From positions 13,145 to 77,144 of the forward strand of contig DATGZH010000024.1 of the NCBI GenBank assembly GCA_035297265.1: a DNA stretch of 64,000 nt. Direction: 5' to 3'. Source of the DNA: DATGZH01 sp035297265 (GTDB lineage Bacteria; Actinomycetota; Acidimicrobiia; Acidimicrobiales; RAAP-2). The notes below the pieces were generated by a model that searched no databases, was not told the DNA's origin, and worked only from the letters and a program-made list of their open reading frames with translations. Of this stretch, positions 58,118-64,000 are shown piece after piece (the stretch's first letter is position 1; each line of letters opens with the position of its first letter). The translations under genes were made by a program, and so were the position numbers.

Positions 58118-59187
58118 GGACCGTGGCCCGGCTCCCGACCCCGCCGCCGTGGCTGCGCCTGCCGCGCCAGCCGCTCTTCCGGCACCTCCTCGTGGCCGGC
58201 CTCGGTGCGGTCGTCCTCTTCGTGCTGAGCCTCCTCTTCAGCTCGTTCAACAACTACGAGCTCGGGCTCGTTGCCACCTACGCCGCGGCCATCGCCGGGT
58301 TGAGCGTGCTCACCGGGGTGAGCGGCCAGATCTCGCTCGGCCAGGGGGCCTTCATGGCCGTGGGCGCCTACACGCTGGCCGAGCTGCAGACCCACACCTC
58401 GTACAACCTCGTCGTGGAGCTGCTCATCGCCGTGGCGCTGAGCGCGGTGGCCGGACTCGTGATCGGCATCCCGGCCACCCGGCTCCAGGGTCCCTACCTG
58501 GCCGGCCTGACGCTGATGTTCGCCCTGGCCCTGCCGTTCCTCTCGGACCAGTACGCCAGCTTCTTCGGCGGCGACCAGGGGTTGAGCACGCTCCCGCCCA
58601 GCCCACCGGGCTCGATCGACCCGCAGCGCTGGCTGACCTGGATCGAGCTCTTGGGGGCGCTGATCGTCATGGTCCTCCTGGCCAACCTCCTCTCGAGCCG
58701 CTTCGGGCGGGCCTTCCGGGCCGTCCGCGACGACGAGGTGGCGGCCGAGCTCTCCGGGATCCACGTGGCCCGGACCAAGGTCATCGCCTTTGTCGTCTCA
58801 GCCGCCTGTGCCGGGCTGGCCGGGGCCTTCCTCGCCCTCTCGACCGGGGTCGTCAACACCGGCGAGTTCCCGGTGTCCCTCTCGATCTTCCTCCTGGCCG
58901 GGATGGTCCTCGGCGGGTCGGGGACACTCCTCGGGGCCTGGTGGGGGGCGGTCCTCGTCGTCTACCTGCCCACGAGCTGGTCGCACCGGCTGGCCAGCCT
59001 CTTCCACCTGAACCCCTTGGTCAGCGCCAACCTGGCCGTCATCGTCTTCGGGGCCTTCCTCATCGTGATGATGCTGGTGGCACCCTCGGGGATCCAAGGT
59101 GGCGTCCGCTGGGTCGGGCGGCGGCTGCTGGCCGCCCGGGCTCCCGGACCACCCGGACAAGGTGATGTTACGGTTACGAACACGTGA
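58114..59187 (+). CDS. livM: Branched-chain amino acid-type ABC transporter permease (LivM)
   Basis: 357 residues, GTG start overlapping the livH stop. About ten helices. LivM features include GVSGQISLGQGAFMAVGAY, the coupling loop RAVRDDEVAAELSGIHV (EAA-like contact with the ATPases) and LAGMVLGGSGTLLGAWWGA. Completes the heterodimeric channel. The binding-protein gene livK begins about 100 bp later; the gap contains a GTTACGGTTACG direct repeat and a possible weak stem (GGAACC/GGTTCC). Confidence 0.92.
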   Translation: MRTVARLPTPPPWLRLPRQPLFRHLLVAGLGAVVLFVLSLLFSSFNNYELGLVATYAAAIAGLSVLTGVSGQISLGQGAFMAVGAYTLAELQTHTSYNLVVELLIAVALSAVAGLVIGIPATRLQGPYLAGLTLMFALALPFLSDQYASFFGGDQGLSTLPPSPPGSIDPQRWLTWIELLGALIVMVLLANLLSSRFGRAFRAVRDDEVAAELSGIHVARTKVIAFVVSAACAGLAGAFLALSTGVVNTGEFPVSLSIFLLAGMVLGGSGTLLGAWWGAVLVVYLPTSWSHRLASLFHLNPLVSANLAVIVFGAFLIVMMLVAPSGIQGGVRWVGRRLLAARAPGPPGQGDVTVTNT

Positions 59188-59294
59188 GGAACCCCACAAG
59201 GTGTGTGACGGTTCCGAGGTGACCGAGCGACGGTGGGGCGCTCGGGGTGGCTGGTCGGCGTGCCCGCCGGGCACCGACGAAAGGGGGCAGGGCC

Positions 59295-60665
59295 GTGGTG
59301 CGTGACTCGAGACGCTCGGTGGTCGCCGTGAGCCGGCTGGCCGCGGTAGGGGTGGTCGTGGCCATGGTGGCCGGTTTCAGCTCCGACGTGGGGGCGGCGT
59401 CATCGACCGGGGTCACCTCGAACAGCATCAGCATCGGGGCGACGGTGCCCCTCACCGGTGTGGCCGCGCCGGGCTACGACGAGATCGCGCCGGCCATGAA
59501 CGCCGTCTTCGCCTGGGCCAACGCCCACGGCGGCATCAACGGGCGCAAGATCACCTACAACTACGTCGACGACGGCTACAACCCGGCCAACACGGCCACG
59601 TTGACCCGCCAGCTCGTCCTGCAGAACGGGGTCTTCGGCACGGTGGGCTCCCTCGGCACGCCGACCCAGGCCGCCGTCCAGCCCTACCTGAACGCCCGCC
59701 AGATCCCGCAGACCTTCGTCGAGTCGGGCTGCAACTGCTGGAGCAACCCCAAGTACCCGTGGACCACCGGCTGGCAGCCGCCGTACACGGTCGACGGCAA
59801 GATCCTCGGCTACTACATCAAGACCCACTTCGCCGGGCAGAAGGTCGGCTACCTCTACCAGGACGACGAGTTCGGCCAGGACGTCGTGAAGGGCCTCGAC
59901 ATGCAGATCCCGTCCTCGCAGGTCGTCTCCCGCCAGACCTACAACGTGGCCACGCTGGCCGGACCGCTCACCACCCAGATCTCGGCCCTGCAGGCGGCCG
60001 GGGCCAAGGTCGTGGTCCTGGCCACGGTGCCGGCGGCCACGGCCCTCGCCCTGCTGCCGGCCTTCGTGATCGGCTACAAGCCCCAGTTCGTGGTGGACGC
60101 GGTCGGCGCCGACCCGCCGACGGTGGGGCCGCTGCTCTCGTCGTTCACCCAGAAGGGCGGCGGCAGCTCGGCCCAGGCCGCGGGGGCCGTGAGCCTCCTG
60201 AACGGGGTCATCACCAACGCCTACCTGCCCCCCGAGAACGCCACGGCCAACCCGTGGATCAAGGCCACCAAGCAGGTGCTGCAGAAGTACGCCCCCTCGG
60301 TGTGGTCCAAGTACGGCCTCGACGGGAACACCGAGTACGGCGTGGCCCTCGCCCTCACGTACGTGCAGGCCCTCCGGGCAGCCGGCAAGAACCTGACCCG
60401 ACAGAGCCTCGTGGCGGCCATCGCCAAGTACGGGCACAAGTTCGTCACCCCGGGCCTCGTCCCGCTCAGCTACTCGGCCACCGTGCACTTCGGCTTCGAG
60501 GGTGGCCAGGTCGTGCAGATCTCGTCGTCGGCCCCACCCATCGTCACGCCGACCGGCTCGTTCCCTGGTACGACGGGGCTCTCGCCCATCTACACGACGA
60601 GCCCGGGAGCCGGTCCTGTGAAGCTCTCCAACGGCACGTCCAGCCGGCCACCCTCCAACCTGTAG
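59295..60665 (+). CDS. livK: Branched-chain amino acid-type substrate-binding protein (LivK)
   Basis: 456 residues from GTG 59295, seven bases after AGGGGG; this start gives a signal peptide ending near VGAAS. The type I periplasmic-binding fold shows SISIGATVPLTG, NAHGGINGRKI, TATLTRQLVLQ, FGTVGSLGTPT and GYLYQDDEFGQDVVKG. There is no lipobox and no C-terminal anchor. Family members bind branched-chain amino acids, amides, urea or other small solutes; the longer GSCNCW-type insert (SGCNCWSNP) seen here occurs in an actinobacterial subgroup, so leucine is not certain. A hairpin follows. Confidence 0.88.
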   Translation: MVRDSRRSVVAVSRLAAVGVVVAMVAGFSSDVGAASSTGVTSNSISIGATVPLTGVAAPGYDEIAPAMNAVFAWANAHGGINGRKITYNYVDDGYNPANTATLTRQLVLQNGVFGTVGSLGTPTQAAVQPYLNARQIPQTFVESGCNCWSNPKYPWTTGWQPPYTVDGKILGYYIKTHFAGQKVGYLYQDDEFGQDVVKGLDMQIPSSQVVSRQTYNVATLAGPLTTQISALQAAGAKVVVLATVPAATALALLPAFVIGYKPQFVVDAVGADPPTVGPLLSSFTQKGGGSSAQAAGAVSLLNGVITNAYLPPENATANPWIKATKQVLQKYAPSVWSKYGLDGNTEYGVALALTYVQALRAAGKNLTRQSLVAAIAKYGHKFVTPGLVPLSYSATVHFGFEGGQVVQISSSAPPIVTPTGSFPGTTGLSPIYTTSPGAGPVKLSNGTSSRPPSNL

Positions 60666-60677
60666 TCGCCAGAGCAG

Positions 60678-60708
60678 CGACGGCACCGCCGTCCGCGGCG
60701 GGCCGTCG
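60678..60708 (+). terminator. Two-tier hairpin after livK
   Basis: CGACGGC (60678-60684) pairs with GCCGTCG (60702-60708), and inside it CCGCC (60686-60690) pairs with GGCGG (60697-60701), with one bulged A. It lies 13 bases after the livK stop, the end of the liv operon. No T-run. Confidence 0.55.
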
Positions 60709-60790
60709 GTCCTGAGCGAGGGCAGGAGGTCCCGGCGACGGGGCACGATGGAGCCATGAGCCGCGGGCCGACGACGAGGAGCGGGGCCGG

Positions 60791-62470
60791 GTGTCCCTGG
60801 TGAGCGGTCGAAGGGTGGTCGTCGTCGGCGGGGTGGCCGGGGGGATGTCCGCCGCGGCCCGGCTGCGCCGGCTCGACGAGTCGGCCGTCATCACCGTGCT
60901 CGAGCGATCCGGCCACGTCTCCTACGCCAACTGCGGCCTGCCCTACTTCGTCGGCGGGGTCATCGAGGACGAGGACGACCTCTTGCTGCAGACGCCGCAG
61001 CGGCTCTTCGAGCGCTTCCGCCTCGACGTCAGGGTCGACGCCGAGGTCGTGGCCATCGACCCGGCGGGCCACGAAGTCACGGTCCGTTCCACGCTCGACG
61101 GCAGCACCGCGTCGCTGCCCTACGACACGCTCATCCTGAGCCCCGGGGCCCGGCCGATCCGGCCCCCGCTGCCGGGATTCGACCGGGTGCGGATGCTGCG
61201 GACGGTCGAGGACGCCGAAGGGCTGGCCGAAGTGGTCCGGGGCGAACCGGCGACCGCCGTGGTCATCGGCGCCGGGTTCATCGGTCTCGAGACGGCCGAG
61301 AACCTGGCCCGCCGGTCGATCGCCGTGACGATCGTCGAGGCCGCCGACCAGGTCCTCACGCCCCTCGACCCCGAGATGGCCATCCTGGTGGCGGCGGAGC
61401 TGGCGAGGAGCGGGGTGACCGTCGAGACCGGTGCCGGGGTGACCGAGGTGACCGAGGCGGGGGTCGTCCTGGCCGACGGCCGGGAGATCGCCGGCGACCT
61501 CGTGGTGGGGGCGATCGGCGTGAGGCCGGACGTCGCGCTGGCCGAACTGGCCGGGCTGGCCCTCGGTCCGAACGGCGGGATCGCGGTCGACAGCGACGGC
61601 GCGACGAGCGTCGCCGACATCTACGCGGTCGGCGACGCGGTCGAGAAGGCCGACTCGGTCGGCGGCGGCTCGTCGCTCATCGCCCTCGCCAACATCGCCA
61701 ACCGGCAGGGTCGCCGGGCGGCCGACGCCGTCTGCGGTCACCCGGTCCGGCCCTCGCCCTCCCTCGGTACGGCCATCGTCCAGGTCTTCGGGGTCACGGC
61801 CGCCATGACCGGGTGGAACGAGCGGCGCCTCCGGGCCGCCGGCCGACGGTTCCGGGCCGTCCACTCGCACCCCATGAGCCACGCCGGCTACTACCCGGGG
61901 GCCGAGCCCCTCTCGCTCAAGCTGCTGTTCGACGCGGACGACGGGACCATCCTCGGCGCGCAGGCGGTCGGAGGCGCAGGGGTCGACAAACGGATCGACG
62001 TCCTCGCCACGGCGGCCGCGGCGGGGTTGAAGGCCGACGCCCTGGCCGACCTCGAGCTCGCCTACGCCCCGCAGTTCTCGTCGGCCAAGGACCCGGTCAA
62101 CATGCTCGGCTACATGGCGGAGAACGTACTCAGCGGGGACTGCGACGTGGTCGGGCCGGACGAGCTGGACGAGGTGGTGGCCGCCGGCGCCACCCTCCTC
62201 GACGTTCGGGCGCCGACCGAGCACGCCAGCGGGGCCATACCGGGCAGCCGCAACGTGCCGCTCGACGAGCTCCGTGAGCACCTCGGCGACCTCGGCCCCG
62301 GTCCCTTCGTCGTCTACTGCGAGGTCGGTCAACGGGCCCACACCGCGGCGTCCCTCCTGCACGAGCTCGGGCTCGAGGCCCGCAACCTCGACGGCGGCTA
62401 CCGGACCTGGCGGGCGGCCGACGCGGCGAGGGCGGGCGATGCCGGTCGGCTCGTCGGCTCGGAGCGCTGA
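60791..62470 (+). CDS. CoA-disulfide reductase-like flavoprotein fused to a rhodanese domain
   Basis: 559 residues from a GTG start. FAD motif VVVGGVAGGMSAAARLRRL, redox Cys 48 in YANCGLPYF, NAD(P) motif VVIGAGFIGLETAE, FAD contact DIYAVGDAV, then the dimerisation domain. From about residue 460 a rhodanese domain follows with its active-site Cys 510 in YCEVGQRA. The layout is that of CoADR-RHD / NADH-dependent persulfide reductases, which reduce CoA disulfide, per- or polysulfides. Possible role: handling sulfane sulfur. Transcribed alone; 120 bp separates it from livK and a hairpin lies between. Confidence 0.9.
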   Translation: MSLVSGRRVVVVGGVAGGMSAAARLRRLDESAVITVLERSGHVSYANCGLPYFVGGVIEDEDDLLLQTPQRLFERFRLDVRVDAEVVAIDPAGHEVTVRSTLDGSTASLPYDTLILSPGARPIRPPLPGFDRVRMLRTVEDAEGLAEVVRGEPATAVVIGAGFIGLETAENLARRSIAVTIVEAADQVLTPLDPEMAILVAAELARSGVTVETGAGVTEVTEAGVVLADGREIAGDLVVGAIGVRPDVALAELAGLALGPNGGIAVDSDGATSVADIYAVGDAVEKADSVGGGSSLIALANIANRQGRRAADAVCGHPVRPSPSLGTAIVQVFGVTAAMTGWNERRLRAAGRRFRAVHSHPMSHAGYYPGAEPLSLKLLFDADDGTILGAQAVGGAGVDKRIDVLATAAAAGLKADALADLELAYAPQFSSAKDPVNMLGYMAENVLSGDCDVVGPDELDEVVAAGATLLDVRAPTEHASGAIPGSRNVPLDELREHLGDLGPGPFVVYCEVGQRAHTAASLLHELGLEARNLDGGYRTWRAADAARAGDAGRLVGSER

Positions 62471-62485
62471 GGGGCGACGAGCAGT

Positions 62486-63520
62486 TCAGCCGACGAGCTC
62501 GGCCATGGTCCGCAGGAGCTCGGGCGGGCCGTTGACGAGGAGGGTGGTGGCCACCGACTCGCGCCAGGCCTCGAGGTCGTCGCGGATCTTCTCGACCGGT
62601 CCGATGAGGGCGGTCTCCTCGACGAGGGCGGTGGGCACGGCCGCCGCGGCCTCGTCCTTCTTCCCGTCGAGGTAGAGGTCCTGGATGCGGCGGGCCTCGC
62701 CCTCGTAGCCCATGCGGGCAAAGACGTCGAAGTGGAAGTTGGCCTCCCGGGCCCCCATCCCGCCGATGTAGAGGGCGAGGGAGGGGCGCACCATGTCGGC
62801 TGCTTTCTCGAGGTCGTCATGAATCACGGTGTTGGCAAGGGCGATCACCTCGAAGTCCTCGGGGCGGCGACGGGCCCCGGGGCGGGCGAAGCCCTCGGCC
62901 AGCGAGGGCTCGAAGGACTTCATGGCCTGGGGCGAGAAGAAGATCGGGAACCAGCCGTCGGCGATCTCGGCCGCCAGCGCCACGTTCTTCGGGCCCTCGG
63001 CCCCGAGGATGATCGGCAGGTCGGCCCGCAGCGGGTGGACGATCGAGCGCAGGGGCTTGCCGAGCCCCGTGCCGCCGGGATAGGGGAGCGGGTAGTGGGG
63101 CCCGTCGTTCGTGACGGGCGCCTCCCGGGCCAGCACCTGGCGCACGATGTCGACGTACTCGCGGGTACGGGCGAGGGGCTTGGCGAACGGCTGCCCGTAC
63201 CAGCCCTCGACCACCTGGGGACCCGAGACCCCGAGGCCGAGCACGAAGCGCCCGCCCGAGAGGTGGTCCATGGAGATGGCGGCCATGGCAGTGGCCGTCG
63301 GGCTCCTCGCCGAGAGCTGGCAGAGCGACGTGCCGAGGCGGAGGGTGGTCGTCCGGGCGCCCCACCAGGCGAGGGGGGTGAGAGCGTCGGAGCCGTAGGA
63401 CTCGGCCGTCCAGACCGAGTCGTAGCCGAGGCGCTCGGCCTCGGCGATGAGCTCGGCCGCGCCGACCGGCGGTCCCGCCCCCCAGTAGCCGAGCTGCAGG
63501 CCGAGTTTCAGCTGTCCCAT
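62486..63520 (-). CDS. LLM class F420-dependent oxidoreductase
   Basis: 344 residues, ATG with AGGAG seven bases upstream. The bacterial luciferase-like TIM barrel begins KLGLQLGYWGAG and shows AEAERLGYDSVWTAE, LGTSLCQLSARSP, GRFVLGLGVSGPQV and EGWYGQPF, which is the F420-dependent (mycobacterial-type) subgroup. Cofactor F420 use is inferred from subgroup, not from a unique residue. Substrate unknown. It follows another LLM oxidoreductase gene by 31 bp on the same strand, so the two are likely co-transcribed. Confidence 0.9.
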   Translation of the reverse strand: MGQLKLGLQLGYWGAGPPVGAAELIAEAERLGYDSVWTAESYGSDALTPLAWWGARTTTLRLGTSLCQLSARSPTATAMAAISMDHLSGGRFVLGLGVSGPQVVEGWYGQPFAKPLARTREYVDIVRQVLAREAPVTNDGPHYPLPYPGGTGLGKPLRSIVHPLRADLPIILGAEGPKNVALAAEIADGWFPIFFSPQAMKSFEPSLAEGFARPGARRRPEDFEVIALANTVIHDDLEKAADMVRPSLALYIGGMGAREANFHFDVFARMGYEGEARRIQDLYLDGKKDEAAAAVPTALVEETALIGPVEKIRDDLEAWRESVATTLLVNGPPELLRTMAELVG

Positions 63521-63551
63521 CGGTGCTCCTCACCGCGCCGGGCGCCCGGCA

Positions 63552-64000
63552 CTAGGCGAACTTTGCCACAACCCTCTCGGCGAACTTCTCGACGGCGCCG
63601 AGGCGGAGGGCCAGGCGGGCCTCGGGCGTGGCGTCGGCCGGGACGGGTATCCCCATCCACGGCGCGCAGATGAGGTCGGTCACCCCGGCCGCCTCGAAGC
63701 GCTTGTAGAGGTCGACGTCGGGTGCGGCGGCCACGGAGAGGTAGACGGTGAAGGGCTCGTGCTCCCGTCCCTCGCGCCGGAGATGCTCGCGGAGCGTGGC
63801 GAGGTGGGCCCAGGCCTCCTCGACGCTGTAGGCGCCGGCGGCGATCCACCCGTCGGCGAGATCCACTGCTCGGCGGAACGCCGCCTCGGAGTGGCCGCCG
63901 ATCAGGATGGGCACCGGCTCGCTCGGCGCCGGGTTCATCTGGCAGAGCGGCACGTCGTAGTGGGTGCCGTGGTACTCCACCCAGCCGCCCGACCAAAGGG
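63552..64000 (-). CDS. LLM class oxidoreductase, C-terminal part (5' end outside the window)
   Basis: Open through the right edge of the window; the frame continues upstream of GTG 63980 with LWSGGW, so that GTG is internal. The visible 149 residues are the C-terminal half of a luciferase-like monooxygenase: YHGTHYDVPLCQMNP, VPILIGGHSEAAFRRAVDLADGW and a last helix. The GG-H segment places it with F420-dependent LLM enzymes. Likely the upstream partner in an operon with the gene at 62.5 kb. Confidence 0.85.
   Translation of the reverse strand, partial: LWSGGWVEYHGTHYDVPLCQMNPAPSEPVPILIGGHSEAAFRRAVDLADGWIAAGAYSVEEAWAHLATLREHLRREGREHEPFTVYLSVAAAPDVDLYKRFEAAGVTDLICAPWMGIPVPADATPEARLALRLGAVEKFAERVVAKFA

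Noticed and set aside
59166..59220. GTTACGGTTACG repeat and GGAACC/GGTTCC stem before livK
   Set aside because: Short arms with a 16-base loop and no link to a known riboswitch; noted in the livM entry only.
1..64000. CRISPR array, tRNA or rRNA genes, insertion sequences, integrases
   Set aside because: Intergenic stretches were read for regular repeats, cloverleaf-like arms, terminal inverted repeats and transposase motifs; none was convincing.

Overview
This is a 64 kb stretch of a very GC-rich, densely coding bacterial chromosome. Short intergenic gaps, many GTG/TTG starts and stop/start overlaps (GTGA, ATGA, TTGA) are typical of Actinomycetota. Several genes fit that phylum: a mycothiol-type arsenate reductase, F420-type luciferase-like oxidoreductases, the GT2/DUF5719 pair, and the ManB-Trm112-SIS trio. 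Acidimicrobiia is my best guess at class, from overall style only. I found no tRNA, rRNA, CRISPR array, insertion sequence or prophage.

Layout. 1-4.6 kb: 3' part of a giant membrane GT2 glycosyltransferase and a DUF5719-like protein. 4.6-7.9 kb: FtsH, then a divergent CPBP protease. 8-17.6 kb: envelope polysaccharide genes (large membrane protein, Wzz/BY-kinase-like protein with a broken P-loop, GT4, GT2, sulfotransferase, O-antigen-ligase-like protein). 18.1-29.1 kb: an enlarged phosphate-uptake (Pst) operon with three PstS-type binding proteins, PstC, PstA and PstB, ending in a sortase-like protein without its catalytic cysteine and a cupredoxin-like lipoprotein without copper ligands. 29.3-30.9 kb: polyprenyl glycosylphosphotransferase. 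30.9-35.1 kb: arsenic island (arsC, flavoprotein, aquaporin and arsI facing arsR across a two-copy operator). 35.2-45.1 kb: second polysaccharide block (WecB-type GT, GDP-mannose-3,5-epimerase-like enzyme, three sulfotransferases, beta-helix protein, GT4, flippase). 45.4-48.1 kb: phosphomannomutase, Trm112, SIS isomerase. 48.1-54 kb: sulfotransferase, thiolase, FkbM methyltransferase, paired acyl-CoA dehydrogenases. 54-60.7 kb: secreted phosphoesterase and a complete Liv-type ABC transporter. 60.8-64 kb: CoA-disulfide-reductase/rhodanese fusion and two LLM oxidoreductases, the last cut by the window end.

How it fits together. SIS isomerase and ManB supply mannose phosphates, and the epimerase would act on GDP-mannose. 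The polyprenyl transferase starts the lipid-linked glycan, the GTs extend it, the flippase, Wzz-like and ligase-like proteins export and join it, and five sulfotransferases suggest a sulfated surface glycan. The best candidate for something undescribed is the tail of the Pst operon: anchored PstS-like proteins with a pseudo-sortase and a pseudo-cupredoxin. Several starts were moved from the longest possible ORF to the position supported by a ribosome binding site, signal peptide or gene overlap.
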